A stretch of DNA of 39,372 nucleotides from Gammaproteobacteria bacterium (GTDB taxonomy: Bacteria; Pseudomonadota; Gammaproteobacteria; Pseudomonadales; JAUIET01): assembly GCA_030431775.1 (NCBI GenBank), contig JAUIHW010000036.1, forward strand, positions 1 to 39,372, given 5' to 3'. The position numbers were made by a program, and so were the translations under genes. Under the pieces are notes generated by a model. It had not been told where the DNA came from, searched no databases, and saw only the letters and a program-made list of their open reading frames with translations. Shown here piece after piece: positions 1 to 10,616 of this stretch. Every line of letters begins with the position of its first letter. The first letter of the stretch is position 1.

Positions 1-768
1 GATATTGACGTTGCTATTGAGAATCTGCGCAAAAGTAGTGGTATGAAAGCGGCCAAAAAGGCTGGTCGTACCGCCGCAGACGGCGTCATCGCCATCCAGG
101 TTGATGAGTCGGGGCAGCAGGCGGTCATGCTGGAAGTGAACAGCGAAACTGACTTTGTAGCGCGGGATGACAATTTCCTGGCCTTTGTAAACGACGTGCT
201 TGTAGCGGCCGCTGCCGGTGAGGCAAGTGATGTGGAAAGCCTGATGTCTGAGGAGCTGGAAAGCAAGCGTGAGTCGCTGGTGCAGAAAATTGGCGAGAAC
301 ATCTCAGTCAGGAGGTTGCATCGAATCAACGCAGACAAGGCCACCGTGGGCAGTTACGTTCACGGCAACCGTCGGATCGGTGTGCTGGTGGCTCTGGATG
401 GCGGAGATCAGGAGTTGGCCAAGGACATTGCCATGCATGTTGCCGCCATGAACAGCCAGTACGTAGCCCCAGAGGATGTGCCTGAGGAAGTCATTGCCAA
501 AGAACGTGAAATCTTTTCAGCGCAGGCACAGGAAAGTGGTAAGCCCGCGGAAATCATTGAAAAAATGGTGGAAGGGCGGGTTCGAAAGTTTCTTGCCGAA
601 GTGAGTCTGAGCGAGCAGCCGTTTGTTAAAGACGGTGACGTCACGGTTGGCGCCCTGGCCAAAAAGGCCGGTGCAAAGATACTGTCGTTCAGCCGCTTTG
701 AAGTCGGTGAAGGCATCGAGAAGAAAACCGTGGATTTCGCAGCTGAAGTTGCCGAGCAGCTCGCTTAG
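1..768 (+). CDS. tsf: Elongation factor Ts, 5' end cut off by window
   Basis: EF-Ts is the guanine nucleotide exchange factor that recycles EF-Tu from the GDP to the GTP form during translation. The frame is open from base 1, and 14 codons precede the first ATG at 43. Those codons read [14 protein letters not shown], which matches the family just after the N-terminal UBA-like domain, so the ATG at 43 is internal and roughly the first 30 residues lie outside the window. The dimerisation/core signatures are visible: [37 protein letters not shown] and the C-terminal [10 protein letters not shown]. The gene normally follows rpsB and precedes pyrH, and pyrH does follow here after 33 bases. Identification is very secure; only the 5' end is missing. 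Confidence 0.98.
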   Translation, partial: DIDVAIENLRKSSGMKAAKKAGRTAADGVIAIQVDESGQQAVMLEVNSETDFVARDDNFLAFVNDVLVAAAAGEASDVESLMSEELESKRESLVQKIGENISVRRLHRINADKATVGSYVHGNRRIGVLVALDGGDQELAKDIAMHVAAMNSQYVAPEDVPEEVIAKEREIFSAQAQESGKPAEIIEKMVEGRVRKFLAEVSLSEQPFVKDGDVTVGALAKKAGAKILSFSRFEVGEGIEKKTVDFAAEVAEQLA

Positions 769-801
769 ACTTTGCGCAATCAGGCTTGAGAGGAGAAAAA
801 G

Positions 802-1536
802 GTGTCCGATCACAAACAGGGCAGCAAATACAAGCGTATTCTTCTTAAGCTGAGTGGGGAGGCGCTTGTTGGGAGCGAGAACTTCGGAATTGACCCGAAA
901 GTTCTTGACCGCATGGCACTCGAAATCGGCGAGCTGGTTAAGCTGGGCGTGCAGGTTGGGCTGGTTATTGGTGGCGGCAACCTGTTTCGTGGTGCCGCTT
1001 TGCATGCTGCGGGGCTGGACCGCGTGGCAGGCGATCACATGGGAATGTTGGCTACTGTGATGAATGGCCTGGCGATGCGCGACGCGCTGGAGAGGGCGCA
1101 CATACCCAGTCGCATTATGTCAGCAATACCCATGAGCGGTGTGGTCGACCACTACGATCGCCGGCATGCGGTTCGTCTGCTGACCGAAGGCAATGTTGTG
1201 GTGTTCTCTGCCGGCACCGGTAATCCGTTTTTCACGACAGATTCGGCCGCGTCACTGCGGGCGATCGAGGTTGAGGCCGAAGTTGTTCTGAAAGCCACCA
1301 AAGTCGATGGTGTGTACAGTGATGACCCGGTAAAAAACCCAGCAGCGATTCGCTATGATCGCTTAAGTTATGACGCGGTGCTGGATAAAAAGCTTGGAGT
1401 GATGGACTTGACTGCAATCTGCCTGTGCCGAGACCACGATATGCCAGTGCGAGTGTTCAAAATGGAGGAACCCGGCGCATTGCAGCGTATTGTGATGGGT
1501 GGCTCCGAGGGCACGCTGGTTTCTGCTGGCGGCTAG
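802..1536 (+). CDS. pyrH: UMP kinase
   Basis: Phosphorylates UMP to UDP in pyrimidine nucleotide synthesis; it is a cytosolic homohexamer of the amino-acid-kinase fold, unlike eukaryotic UMP kinases. At 244 residues it is close to the usual length. Visible signatures are the N-terminal [12 protein letters not shown] (phosphate binding), [23 protein letters not shown] and [13 protein letters not shown]. The start is GTG at 802, preceded by an AGGAG ribosome site at 791-795. It lies between tsf and frr, the conserved order in most bacteria. Nothing unusual was seen. Confidence 0.98.
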   Translation: MSDHKQGSKYKRILLKLSGEALVGSENFGIDPKVLDRMALEIGELVKLGVQVGLVIGGGNLFRGAALHAAGLDRVAGDHMGMLATVMNGLAMRDALERAHIPSRIMSAIPMSGVVDHYDRRHAVRLLTEGNVVVFSAGTGNPFFTTDSAASLRAIEVEAEVVLKATKVDGVYSDDPVKNPAAIRYDRLSYDAVLDKKLGVMDLTAICLCRDHDMPVRVFKMEEPGALQRIVMGGSEGTLVSAGG

Positions 1537-1578
1537 GGGCTGCAGGATGTCTGGCTGGATAATTTAGAGGAGACAAAG

Positions 1579-2136
1579 GTGATCGACGACATTATAGATG
1601 ACGCGAACCAGCGAATGGATAAAAGCCTTGAAGCCCTAACACATGCGTTCAACCGTATTCGCACAGGCCGGGCGCACCCCAGCCTGTTGGAAGGTTTGAG
1701 TGTGGAGTATTACGGAAACGATACGCCGTTGAACCAGGTAGCCAACGTCAATATCGAAGACGCGCGTACTTTGACGGTAACTCCGTGGGAGAAGAGCATG
1801 GTGCCTGAAGTTGAAAAGGCCATCATGAAATCCGATTTGGGTTTGAACCCAAGTACCGCCGGTACTGTTATTCGCGTTCCTATGCCTGCGCTGACGGAAG
1901 AAACCCGAAAGGGCTATATCAAACAGGCACGGCAGGAAGCGGAAAGTTCCCGGGTGTCTATTCGCAACATTCGCCGCGATGCCCTTGGTGATGTTAAGGA
2001 ACTGTTGCAGGAAAAAGCCATCAGCGAGGATGAAGAGCGGCGGGCTCAGGATGCCATTCAAAAACTGACGGATAGCAAGATCGCATCGGTGGAGGATGCT
2101 CTGCAGGCGAAAGAAGCTGATCTGGTGGAAATCTAA
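1579..2136 (+). CDS. frr: Ribosome recycling factor
   Basis: RRF works with EF-G to split the post-termination ribosome so that subunits can be reused. The 185-residue length is exactly typical. Recognisable segments are the N-terminal helix with [20 protein letters not shown], the head-domain stretch with [19 protein letters not shown], and the helical [21 protein letters not shown]-like region with many Arg residues. The start is GTG at 1579 with a clear AGGAG at 1568-1572. It is followed after 11 bases by uppS, consistent with one operon from tsf through rseP. Confidence 0.98.
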   Translation: MIDDIIDDANQRMDKSLEALTHAFNRIRTGRAHPSLLEGLSVEYYGNDTPLNQVANVNIEDARTLTVTPWEKSMVPEVEKAIMKSDLGLNPSTAGTVIRVPMPALTEETRKGYIKQARQEAESSRVSIRNIRRDALGDVKELLQEKAISEDEERRAQDAIQKLTDSKIASVEDALQAKEADLVEI

Positions 2137-2147
2137 CCGGATTTCCT

Positions 2148-2891
2148 ATGAGCTCCGGGCATGACGGCGTCATAAGCAACGTACCGCGCCATGTTGCCAT
2201 CATTATGGATGGCAACAATCGTTGGGCCAGGCAACGAAATCTGTCAAGCGCCAATGGGCACCGGGCTGGCGTCGAACAGATTCGAACAGTGTTGCGCGCC
2301 TGCCAGCAACATGGCGTAGAGGTTCTAACGCTTTTTGCATTTAGCAGTGAGAACTGGCAGCGGCCGAGGAAAGAAGTCGACGCTTTAATGCGACTTTTTC
2401 GTCATTACCTGCAAAACGAAGTAACTGCCATCCATGAGGAAGGCGTCAGGCTGCGCGTGATTGGAGCACGGGATCGCTTTGGTAAGGAAATTCTTGCGCT
2501 CATTGATCATGCAGAAGAACTTACCAGCGGGAATACTCAGCGAACACTGGTCATTGCAGCAGACTATGGTGGTCAGTGGGATATTGCCAATGCGGCCCGT
2601 CAGCTTGCTGATAAAGCTGCTGCCGGCCAAATTCAGCCAGATGAGATTGATGCCGGGATGGTCGCTCGTTACATGTGTCTCAATGACCTGCCTGCCCCGG
2701 ACTTGTGCATCCGTACTGGCGGTGATCACCGAATTAGCAATTTCCTATTGTGGCAGTTCGCCTATGCGGAATTGTATTTTACCGATGTGTATTGGCCCGA
2801 CTTTTCGGCAGAAAATTTCGAGGACGCCTTGCAGGATTTTGCGAATCGACAGCGCCGCTTCGGAAAATCTGCTGATCAGGTGAGTCTCTGA
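2148..2891 (+). CDS. uppS: Undecaprenyl diphosphate synthase (cis-prenyltransferase)
   Basis: Condenses isopentenyl diphosphate onto farnesyl diphosphate to make C55 undecaprenyl diphosphate, the lipid carrier precursor for peptidoglycan and O-antigen. It has 247 residues, typical for the family. The catalytic Asp is D21 in the motif HVAIIMDGNNRW; downstream are TLFAFSSENWQRP and the C-terminal signature RTGGDHRISNFLLWQ followed by YAELYF. The stop overlaps the cdsA start by one base (TGATG). The DUF368 carrier-lipid translocase candidate at 26598-27515 would act later in the same lipid cycle. Confidence 0.98.
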   Translation: MSSGHDGVISNVPRHVAIIMDGNNRWARQRNLSSANGHRAGVEQIRTVLRACQQHGVEVLTLFAFSSENWQRPRKEVDALMRLFRHYLQNEVTAIHEEGVRLRVIGARDRFGKEILALIDHAEELTSGNTQRTLVIAADYGGQWDIANAARQLADKAAAGQIQPDEIDAGMVARYMCLNDLPAPDLCIRTGGDHRISNFLLWQFAYAELYFTDVYWPDFSAENFEDALQDFANRQRRFGKSADQVSL

Positions 2892-3724
2892 TGTTAAAGC
2901 AGCGCGTTCTCACGGCCGTTGTCTTGCTGGTACTGGTAGGAGGTCCGGCGATTTTATTGCCCGTAGAAGGCTTTGTCGTCCTGGCATTTAGTGTGTTTGC
3001 GCTCGCCGCCTGGGAGTGGAGCCAGTTATGCGGGTTAAAGACCGTGAACAGTCGCGCGGCTTACGTAGTGGGAACTCTGCTGGTATTGGGTTTCGGAATC
3101 TGGTTAACCGGGCTTCCGGGAACGGTCCGGCCAGAAGTGTTGCATGTACTGTTTGGGGTTGCCGGGGCGTGGTGGGCGCTTACCCTGTTGTGGGTTCAAT
3201 CCTTTCCAGCCAGTGTGCCACTGTGGAGCAGCCGCGTGGTGCGTGGCCTGATCGGCTGGTTGGTTATTGTGCCGAGCTGCCTCGCATTCATCTGGTTGCG
3301 TGACCTTGGGCCACACATATGGCTGGTGCTCTATGTGGTGGCACTGGTTGCTGCCGCGGATATTGGCGCGTATTTTGTTGGCAAGCGATTTGGCCGGAGT
3401 AAGCTCGCGCCCGCCGTCAGCCCCGGCAAGTCCTGGGCGGGTCTTTATGGGGGGGTGTTTTTCGGCCTGTTACTGGCCGTAGCAGTCAGGTATCTAATTG
3501 CCGTCCCTCTGCCTTGGGCCAGCTGGCTTGCAATCAGTTCGCTGACGGTGTTGAGCTCAGTGCTGGGAGACCTGTTGGAGAGTATGCTTAAGCGCCACAG
3601 TGGTGTTAAAGACAGCGGTTCTGTATTGCCTGGTCACGGTGGGGTGTTGGACAGAATTGATGGCTGGACCGCGGCCAGTCCGGTCTTTGCATTGTGTCTC
3701 TTGAGTGCAGGCTGGCCATTATGA
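2891..3724 (+). CDS. cdsA: Phosphatidate cytidylyltransferase (CDP-diglyceride synthase)
   Basis: Makes CDP-diacylglycerol from CTP and phosphatidic acid, the branch point for all phospholipids; an integral inner-membrane enzyme. The 277-residue protein is hydrophobic almost throughout, with several membrane segments. The family signature is intact near the C terminus: [20 protein letters not shown] followed by GVLDRID. The ATG overlaps the uppS stop by one base, and its own stop overlaps the dxr start (ATGA at 3721-3724), so translational coupling is likely. Confidence 0.97.
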   Translation: MLKQRVLTAVVLLVLVGGPAILLPVEGFVVLAFSVFALAAWEWSQLCGLKTVNSRAAYVVGTLLVLGFGIWLTGLPGTVRPEVLHVLFGVAGAWWALTLLWVQSFPASVPLWSSRVVRGLIGWLVIVPSCLAFIWLRDLGPHIWLVLYVVALVAAADIGAYFVGKRFGRSKLAPAVSPGKSWAGLYGGVFFGLLLAVAVRYLIAVPLPWASWLAISSLTVLSSVLGDLLESMLKRHSGVKDSGSVLPGHGGVLDRIDGWTAASPVFALCLLSAGWPL

Positions 3725-4914
3725 TCACTCAGCAGGTGACGGTCCTTGGGTCAACCGGCTCCATTGGGGTAAGCACGCTGGATGTCTTGGCCAGGCATCC
3801 GCAGCGATGGCGGGTATTTGCTCTGACCGCTGATACCAATGACAGTGCGATGGTGCAGCAGTGCCGGACATTTAATCCGCGCATCGCAGTAATGAATGAT
3901 CCGGCAGCGGCCCGTCGACTGGAGCAGGCCCTGCGCGGTGAGCGTGTTCGCACTGAGGTACTGGCTGGAAAAGAGGGTTTGCGGGAAGTTGCCGCGCACC
4001 CCGAAGTGGATACTGTCATGGCCGCCATTGTCGGTGCCGCCGGTCTTGAGCCGTCTCTTGCAGCCGCGCAACATGGAAAAAAGATACTGCTGGCAAATAA
4101 GGAAAGCCTGGTGATGTCGGGTCGATTATTCATGCAGGCCTGCAACCGTTCTGGAGCGTCTCTACTACCGATAGACAGCGAACACAATGCCATTTTTCAA
4201 TGTATGCCAAGCGGCTATGCGTCCGGTGCCATGGCGGCGGGCGTTGATAAAATTCTGCTGACCGCATCCGGGGGCCCGTTTCGTGAGTGGTCGATCGACG
4301 CGATGCGTGAGGTTACGCCCGAGCAGGCGTGTGCCCACCCGAACTGGAGCATGGGGCGCAAGATCTCGGTGGATTCCGCGAGCATGATGAACAAAGGTTT
4401 GGAGCTGATTGAAGCAGTATGGCTGTTTAACACCTCGGTTGATAATGTGGAAATAGTCATACATCCGCAGAGCGTTATTCATTCACTCGTTCAGTATAAT
4501 GATGGTTCGGTGCTGGCACAGTTGGGTAACCCGGACATGCGTACTCCAATTGCACATGGGCTCGCATGGCCCGATCGCATTGACTCCGGAGTGGAGCCTT
4601 TGGATCTTGCGCTTATTGCGCAGCTATCTTTCGAAAAACCGGACTTTGGGCGCTTTCCGTGCTTGCAACTGGCGGCTGATGCGGCCAGTGCAGGTGGCTC
4701 CTTCAGCTGCGTTCTGAATGCAGCGAATGAAGTTGCCGTCAGTGCATTTCTGGACAATAAACTGCCTTTTACCGCCATTCCCAAGCTGATAGAGTCAACT
4801 CTGCATTTGGGCGGTTCGACTGAACTCAACTCGATAGAAGAGGTCAAAGCTCTGGACTTTGAAGCGCGGCAAGTGGCCGCCCAATATCTGCAAAACAAAG
4901 CCCACTCCCCGTAG
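3721..4914 (+). CDS. dxr: 1-deoxy-D-xylulose 5-phosphate reductoisomerase
   Basis: Converts DXP to 2-C-methyl-D-erythritol 4-phosphate with NADPH, the committed step of the MEP isoprenoid pathway that also uses ispD and ispF found later in this window. The NADPH-binding loop is [16 protein letters not shown] at the N terminus. Metal and substrate segments are [32 protein letters not shown] and [20 protein letters not shown] place the start at ATG 3721, overlapping the cdsA stop as ATGA. An in-frame GTG at 3694 would add nine residues ahead of the usual N terminus and is less likely. This gives 397 residues, normal for the family. Confidence 0.97.
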   Translation: MITQQVTVLGSTGSIGVSTLDVLARHPQRWRVFALTADTNDSAMVQQCRTFNPRIAVMNDPAAARRLEQALRGERVRTEVLAGKEGLREVAAHPEVDTVMAAIVGAAGLEPSLAAAQHGKKILLANKESLVMSGRLFMQACNRSGASLLPIDSEHNAIFQCMPSGYASGAMAAGVDKILLTASGGPFREWSIDAMREVTPEQACAHPNWSMGRKISVDSASMMNKGLELIEAVWLFNTSVDNVEIVIHPQSVIHSLVQYNDGSVLAQLGNPDMRTPIAHGLAWPDRIDSGVEPLDLALIAQLSFEKPDFGRFPCLQLAADAASAGGSFSCVLNAANEVAVSAFLDNKLPFTAIPKLIESTLHLGGSTELNSIEEVKALDFEARQVAAQYLQNKAHSP

Positions 4915-4938
4915 CTTGATGGCCTGAAGAGATTTCTA

Positions 4939-6324
4939 GTGAGTATATTGTCGACGGTCGCAGTTTTTATCATCACTTTTGGAGTGTTGATTACCTTCCA
5001 TGAATACGGACACTTCTGGGCTGCACGCAGAATGGGCGTTCGTGTGCTGCGTTTTTCAATTGGTTTTGGCAAGCCTATATTCAGTTGGCGTGACCGGCGT
5101 GATACTGAGTTTGTGGTCACTGCATTACCGCTCGGCGGCTATGTCAAAATGTTGGACAGCAGAGACTGTGATCTGGAAGAGTACGCGGAGCGTGAGCAGC
5201 GAGGGCTTGCGGCGCTGCAAGCCGAGGAGTTTACCTCCAAGTCGGTATGGGCGCGCATATTCGTAGTCGCTGCAGGCCCGGTAGCGAACCTTCTTTTGGC
5301 ATTTCTGGTTTTGTGGGCGGTCTTTATGGCTGGCGAGCGCGGCCTGGCACCGGTGATTTCCGCTGTGGAATCCGGGTCGCTGGCAGCGGCTGCGGGCCTT
5401 GAGCCGGGGCAGGAAATTGTCGAAATTGATGGTCAGGAAACGCCGACCCGACGCGCCTTGCAGCTGCAGCTACTGAAGCGGCTGGGCGAAACGGGTATCT
5501 TGGTCATCGGGACTCGATATCCGGATTCAGAGCTGGTCTACCAGTCTGAGGTCATGCTGGACAATTGGCTTCGTGGTATCGACGAGCCGAATCCTATCGC
5601 GGACCTGGGCGTTACCTTTTTTCGCCCGGCGATTGAGCTCACCGTGGGTGAGGTCGTTCAGGGAACCGCAGCTGCGCAGGCCGGTCTGGTCGCGGGTGAC
5701 CGCTTAATCGCCGTGGATGGCCAGACGCTTGCCAATTGGCCCGCCCTGGTAAAACGAGTGGAAGGAAGCCCGGAGCAAACGATCGAGCTGGAAATTCAGC
5801 GGGCTGGCAAAAACCTGACATTGGCAGTGACGCCCAACGCTCAAACCGATGAAAACGGGCGTGTTGTCGGGAAAATTGGTGTGCGGCCTACATTAGCACC
5901 CTGGCCTGAGGGCATGATTCGAGAATACCGCTATTCACCACTGGAAGCGCTGCAGGCCGGAATGACTCGAACCTGGGAGCTTTCCGTATTTACTCTTGAA
6001 GCCGTGAAAAAAATGCTCTTCGGGCAAATGTCGCCGAAAAACCTGGCCGGCCCCATCACCATCGCACAGGTCGCTAATGATTCGGCAAAAGCTGGCTTTA
6101 TTGCCTGGCTGGAATTGCTTGCTTTATTGAGTATCAGTCTCGGAATAATGAACCTCTTACCCATACCGATGCTCGATGGCGGACATTTATTGTACTTTAT
6201 GGTTGAGGTTCTGAAGGGAAGCCCGGTCTCGGAACGCGTCCAGATTGTTGGTCAACAATTTGGCTTGTTCGTACTGATCAGTGTATTTGTTCTGGTCATG
6301 GTCAATGATATAGCACGATTATAA
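4939..6324 (+). CDS. rseP: Site-2 zinc metalloprotease RseP (two PDZ domains)
   Basis: Intramembrane protease that cleaves RseA after DegS, releasing sigma-E in the envelope stress response; it also trims leftover signal peptides. The zinc motif HEYGH is at residues 21-25 in the first membrane helix. Two PDZ domains follow in the periplasmic part (roughly residues 115-210 and 215-305; the second has GTAAAQAGLVAGDRLIAVDG). The C-terminal membrane helix carries the second metal motif NLLPIPMLDGGH. It has 461 residues, slightly longer than E. coli RseP. The start is GTG at 4939, with a GA-rich stretch (TGAAGAGA) upstream. bamA begins one base after its stop. Confidence 0.97.
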   Translation: MSILSTVAVFIITFGVLITFHEYGHFWAARRMGVRVLRFSIGFGKPIFSWRDRRDTEFVVTALPLGGYVKMLDSRDCDLEEYAEREQRGLAALQAEEFTSKSVWARIFVVAAGPVANLLLAFLVLWAVFMAGERGLAPVISAVESGSLAAAAGLEPGQEIVEIDGQETPTRRALQLQLLKRLGETGILVIGTRYPDSELVYQSEVMLDNWLRGIDEPNPIADLGVTFFRPAIELTVGEVVQGTAAAQAGLVAGDRLIAVDGQTLANWPALVKRVEGSPEQTIELEIQRAGKNLTLAVTPNAQTDENGRVVGKIGVRPTLAPWPEGMIREYRYSPLEALQAGMTRTWELSVFTLEAVKKMLFGQMSPKNLAGPITIAQVANDSAKAGFIAWLELLALLSISLGIMNLLPIPMLDGGHLLYFMVEVLKGSPVSERVQIVGQQFGLFVLISVFVLVMVNDIARL

Positions 6325-6325
6325 T

Positions 6326-8962
6326 ATGCACCTACGTACTTTGTTTCTCAGCTTTATGCTGCTTCTTGCCTTACCGCTTGCCGCACAGGTTCCACTCGAC
6401 CAGTCTTTGCAGCCTGCGCCACCATTTCAGGTAAATGATATTCGGGTAGAAGGGTTGCAGCGAATTACGGCCGGTAGTGTGTTTAACGCCTTGCCGGTGA
6501 ATGTGGGTGATACTGTCGATCAGAGTATGCTGGTCAGTGCCGGCAAAACTCTGTTCAAGACCGGTAACTTCGATGATATCCAGTTTGCTAAAGATGAAGA
6601 CGTGCTGGTGGTGACTGTTCGCGAGCGACCATCGATCAGTGAAATCGAAATTGAAGGCAACAAAGCCATTGAAACAGAAGCCTTGCTGGATGGTCTAAAG
6701 GGTGCTGGTCTGGCGGTCGGACGGGTGTTCAAGCGCTCTACACTGGAAGGTATGCAGCTGGAGCTGCAACGCCAGTATGTCAGTCAGGGGCGCTATGATG
6801 CCCAGATAGAATCTGAAATCATCGAGCAGCCTCGCAACCGTGTGGCTGTGAATATCAACGTGAACGAAGGTTCTGTTGCAAAAATCAAACACATAAACAT
6901 AGTTGGTAACGACGCCTACAGCGACGAAGATCTGGTGGACCTGTTTGAGCTGAAAACTACTGGCTGGTTTTCTTTCTTCTCGGGGAACGATAAATATTCG
7001 AAGGAGAAGCTCGGTGGTGATCTGGAGACTATTGAGTCCTTCTATAAAGATCGCGGTTATATTCGTTTCGAGATCGACTCCACCCAGGTCGCTATTACGC
7101 CGGATCGAGATGCTGTATACATCACCGTGAATGTCAATGAGGGTGAGCTGTATAAAATTGGTGAGGTGTCGCTGGGCGGTGACATTATTCTAGATGAGTC
7201 TGAGTTGCGCCGATATCTTCTGGTCGGCCCGGAGCAGACCTTCTCCCAGATCAGAGTGACCCGTACTGAAGAGTTCATGACCAATCGTCTGGGTGATGAA
7301 GGCTACACGTTTGCCGAGGTTAATGGCATACCGGAGATCGACGACGAGACGAATAGCGTTGCGCTGAAATTTTTTGTTGACCCTGGTAAACGCACCTATG
7401 TAAGACGCATCAATTTCCGTGGTAATACCCGGACAGTTGATGAAGTGTTGCGCCGGGAAATGCGCCAGATGGAATCAGCTCCGGCGGCGCGCGCGAAAAT
7501 CGAACAGTCCAGAGTCCGCCTGGAGCGGTTGGGTTATTTCAAAGAGGTCAAAGTCGAGACACCGGAAGTCCCCGGCGCGGATGACTTGATCGATGTCGAA
7601 TACGAGGTTGAAGAACAAACTTCAGGCAGTATTTCAGCCAGCCTTGGTTATGCTCAGGATGCCGGCTTGCTGTTGAGTGCCAATCTGCAGCAGAATAATT
7701 TTCTCGGAACTGGCAAGCGAGTTGGTATCGGGGTCAGTAACAGCCGTTTCCAAACGGCTTACAACTTCAGCTACACCGACCCATACTACACCGAAGACGG
7801 CGTTAGTCGTGGTTTCAATCTGTTCTTCCGCAAAACGGATCTGGACGAGATCAATGTATCCCGCTTTTCAACAGATACGTTTGGTGGCTCTGTCAGTTTC
7901 GGTTATCCCATCAGCGAGGTTGAATCTCTTGGCTTCAGTTTTGGGCTGAGCAAAACCAAAATCACAACCGGTGAATTTGCAGTACGCGAAATCGTTGGCA
8001 GCCCGCGCCTGAACCCGGAAATCCCCAATTATTTTATTTCCGAGCCAGTGCTTGAAGACACCGATGGCGACGGGGTTCAGGAACTGGTTGAAGAGGCGGT
8101 TATTGCACCGGTCAGTGACCTGCCTGACTCGGCACTGCAAAACCCGGAAGACGGATTCCTGGACATTCATGGCAATAATTTTCTGGTATTCCCCATCACC
8201 ACGACCTGGCGGCAATCGCGTCTAAACCGCGGGCTGCTGGCAACCCGAGGTTCCTCACAAAGCCTGTCGATGGAATTCACTTTGCCGGGCAGTGACCTGG
8301 AATACTACAAGCTGGAATACAATGGTCAACTCTTTGTGCCGATCACCAACAACTGGGTATTACGCTTCAGAACGGAGCTCGGTTACGGCGATGGGTACGG
8401 GGCGACCAACAGCCTGCCATTTTTCGAAAACTACTACTCTGGTGGCTTTGGCTCGGTTCGCGGTTTTAAAAACAATACGCTCGGGCCTCGCAGTACACCA
8501 GCACTGCGGTATGCGCGTGCTCTGATTGACCCCACTCAGGTGTTCGATGAGTTGAGCGACCAGGCCTACCTGCGCACGCCTGACCCCAATAATGAAGGTC
8601 AGTTTTTGAACCAGTTGGCTTTTGGAGACGCTATCCCCGGCGATGACCCCGATCCATTCGGCGGCAATGCCAAGATAGAAGCCAGCGTGGAACTGCTCTT
8701 CCCATTGCCTTTTATCAAAGATCAGCGCTCGCTGCGATCCGCGTTTTTCGTAGACGCCGGCAATGTGTTTAACACTGAGTGCGGGGTAACGCAAGTGAAC
8801 TGTTTTGATGTCGATTTTGGTGAATTACGGTATTCTGTGGGCTTTGGGCTAACCTGGATATCCGGGTTTGGACCGCTGACATTCAGTCTCGCCAAGGCCC
8901 TGAATGATGCTCCTGAAGATGAAACCGAAATATTTCAGTTCTCATTGGGGCGCAGTTTTTAA
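6326..8962 (+). CDS. bamA: Outer membrane protein assembly factor BamA
   Basis: Central subunit of the BAM complex that folds and inserts beta-barrel proteins in the outer membrane. A signal peptide is evident (MHLRTLFLSFMLLLALPLAA-Q). Five POTRA domains cover about residues 30-425, followed by an Omp85 barrel. The lid-lock motif of loop 6 is VRGF at residues 711-714 (then KNNTLGP), and the protein ends in Phe (SLGRSF), as expected for a BAM substrate. At 878 residues it is about 70 longer than the E. coli protein. The extra length lies mainly in barrel loops, including an acidic DTDGDG segment near residues 578-583 and an enlarged region after VRGF. It is directly preceded by rseP and followed by skp. 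Confidence 0.97.
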   Translation: MHLRTLFLSFMLLLALPLAAQVPLDQSLQPAPPFQVNDIRVEGLQRITAGSVFNALPVNVGDTVDQSMLVSAGKTLFKTGNFDDIQFAKDEDVLVVTVRERPSISEIEIEGNKAIETEALLDGLKGAGLAVGRVFKRSTLEGMQLELQRQYVSQGRYDAQIESEIIEQPRNRVAVNINVNEGSVAKIKHINIVGNDAYSDEDLVDLFELKTTGWFSFFSGNDKYSKEKLGGDLETIESFYKDRGYIRFEIDSTQVAITPDRDAVYITVNVNEGELYKIGEVSLGGDIILDESELRRYLLVGPEQTFSQIRVTRTEEFMTNRLGDEGYTFAEVNGIPEIDDETNSVALKFFVDPGKRTYVRRINFRGNTRTVDEVLRREMRQMESAPAARAKIEQSRVRLERLGYFKEVKVETPEVPGADDLIDVEYEVEEQTSGSISASLGYAQDAGLLLSANLQQNNFLGTGKRVGIGVSNSRFQTAYNFSYTDPYYTEDGVSRGFNLFFRKTDLDEINVSRFSTDTFGGSVSFGYPISEVESLGFSFGLSKTKITTGEFAVREIVGSPRLNPEIPNYFISEPVLEDTDGDGVQELVEEAVIAPVSDLPDSALQNPEDGFLDIHGNNFLVFPITTTWRQSRLNRGLLATRGSSQSLSMEFTLPGSDLEYYKLEYNGQLFVPITNNWVLRFRTELGYGDGYGATNSLPFFENYYSGGFGSVRGFKNNTLGPRSTPALRYARALIDPTQVFDELSDQAYLRTPDPNNEGQFLNQLAFGDAIPGDDPDPFGGNAKIEASVELLFPLPFIKDQRSLRSAFFVDAGNVFNTECGVTQVNCFDVDFGELRYSVGFGLTWISGFGPLTFSLAKALNDAPEDETEIFQFSLGRSF

Positions 8963-9031
8963 CAATTGTTTAGCAACTCGCGTACCGCTTACCGCTCAAA
9001 CTTCATACTTAGAAAGCAACGGAGACTTAAA

Positions 9032-9556
9032 GTGAAACCAATTATTCGTACCACGATTACCGCCTTGGTGCTGCTCCTGGTCAGCCTGAATGCAGCTGCG
9101 CAAGCGGGTAAAATCGCGGTTTTTAGCCCACAGGAAGCAATTTTGAATTCAGAGCTTGCCAAGCAGCGTTTGCAGCAGCTGGGTGAAGAAAAGGAGTTTC
9201 AGGAAAACAAGAACGAGCATGAAAAGCTGCGTAAGGAATACAAAGACCTGGTTGATGAAGTTAAAAAAGAATCGGCCGTGATGACCGCTGAACAGCAGGC
9301 TGATGCGCAACGCAAAATCAATAGCTTGCGCGCGGACATTGAGCATATTCTAAAGAAGCTGCAGGCTGCGCAAAATGACGTTATTAACGAACTGGGCGTT
9401 GAAGTTGGGCCGCGTGTGCAAAAGATTCTGGCGGAGTTGGTGCGTGATGACCAGATCGGCCTGATTCTGCGCAAAGAAGCGGTCATGCACGCTACCAGCA
9501 GCTACGACATCACTTCAAAAGTGACCGATAAGTTGAATGCCGGCGCTGGCCAGTAA
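9032..9556 (+). CDS. skp: Periplasmic chaperone Skp/OmpH
   Basis: Periplasmic holdase that carries unfolded outer membrane proteins from the Sec channel to BamA, the gene just upstream. I choose GTG at 9032 because a GGAG lies at 9021-9024 and the product then begins with a clean signal peptide (MKPIIRTTITALVLLLVSLNA, cleavage near AAA-QA). A TTG at 8966 would add 22 charged residues before the signal. The mature part starts with KIAVFSPQEAI, followed by long Lys/Glu/Gln-rich coiled-coil arms (about residues 45-125), typical of the jellyfish-shaped trimer. It has 174 residues. Confidence 0.95.
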   Translation: MKPIIRTTITALVLLLVSLNAAAQAGKIAVFSPQEAILNSELAKQRLQQLGEEKEFQENKNEHEKLRKEYKDLVDEVKKESAVMTAEQQADAQRKINSLRADIEHILKKLQAAQNDVINELGVEVGPRVQKILAELVRDDQIGLILRKEAVMHATSSYDITSKVTDKLNAGAGQ

Positions 9557-9585
9557 GCAATTTGCTGCTCACTGAGCGGCAACTG

Positions 9586-10599
9586 ATGGCAATACCACTG
9601 GCCGAGCTGTGCACGCTGCTGGAGGGAAAGCTGCACGGTGGCGCCGGGCAGTCGGTGCAATCAATTGCTCCGCTTGATCGGGCCGGTCCAGGTGATCTCA
9701 GTTTTCTGGCCAACCCGCGCTACGCTGCAAACTTGGCCGCGACGCGGGCCACTGCCGTGTTGTTGCAAGCCGCCCAGGTGGCGCAGTGCCCGGTCGCCTG
9801 CATCGAAGTAGATAACCCCTATCTTGCATATGCCCGGGCCAGCGCGTTGTTTGATGACCGACCGGTGCCCAACCGGCAGGTGCACACCACCGCCACAGTG
9901 GCGGACAGTGCCAAGCTTGGGGAAAACGTCACCATAGGCCCGCACTGCGTGGTCGAGGAAGGCGCTGTCATCGGTGCAGACACCGTCCTGGGTCCGAACA
10001 GTGTGGTTGGCGCGGGTACTGTAATTGGGCTGCGTTGCCGGCTGGCTGCCGGCGTTGTGCTCTACCATGGCATTACCCTGGGTGATGAGGTTGAAGTCCA
10101 CAGCGGTAGCGTCATTGGAGCGGACGGTTTTGGGTTTGCACCTGCACCGAGCGGCTGGCAAAAAATCTATCAGCTTGGCTCAGTACGAATTGGAAACCGG
10201 GTGTCAATCGGAGCAAATTCAACCATCGACCGTGGCGCAATCAGCGATACGGTGATCGCTGACGGTGTTATCATTGATAACCTGGTGCAGATTGCCCACA
10301 ACGTCGTCATTGGTGAAAACACAGCACTGGCGGGATGCGTCGGTATTGCCGGCAGTGCGACGATAGGTGCGAACTGCACAATCGGTGGTGGCGTTGGCAT
10401 TGCTGGCCACCTGACGGTCTGTGATAACGTGCATCTCACCGGCATGACATTGGTGAGCAAGTCGATAACCGAAGCAGGCACGTATTCCTCTGGCACTGCC
10501 TTGTCCACGACAGCCCGCTGGAGGAAAAACGCCGTTCGATTTTTACAACTGGACGCCCTGCATCGGCGTGTCAGCCGTTTGGAAAAACGGCTGGATTAA
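9586..10599 (+). CDS. lpxD: UDP-3-O-(3-hydroxyacyl)glucosamine N-acyltransferase
   Basis: Third step of lipid A synthesis: transfers a hydroxyacyl chain from ACP to the glucosamine nitrogen. The N-terminal uridine-binding domain includes the [20 protein letters not shown] region. Many hexapeptide repeats follow, forming a left-handed beta-helix, and the protein ends in a short helix. The catalytic His lies in [12 protein letters not shown] and is H238 if translation starts at ATG 9586, one off from E. coli His239. That supports this start over the in-frame TTG at 9562. It has 337 residues. It sits in the standard skp-lpxD-fabZ-lpxA-lpxB block. Confidence 0.97.
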   Translation: MAIPLAELCTLLEGKLHGGAGQSVQSIAPLDRAGPGDLSFLANPRYAANLAATRATAVLLQAAQVAQCPVACIEVDNPYLAYARASALFDDRPVPNRQVHTTATVADSAKLGENVTIGPHCVVEEGAVIGADTVLGPNSVVGAGTVIGLRCRLAAGVVLYHGITLGDEVEVHSGSVIGADGFGFAPAPSGWQKIYQLGSVRIGNRVSIGANSTIDRGAISDTVIADGVIIDNLVQIAHNVVIGENTALAGCVGIAGSATIGANCTIGGGVGIAGHLTVCDNVHLTGMTLVSKSITEAGTYSSGTALSTTARWRKNAVRFLQLDALHRRVSRLEKRLD

Positions 10600-10616
10600 G
10601 ACTGGAGAATTGTTAC

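Noticed and set aside
517-1101. Minus-strand open frame across the tsf-pyrH junction
   Set aside because: Both tsf and pyrH on the plus strand are certain, and the antisense product has no recognisable features.
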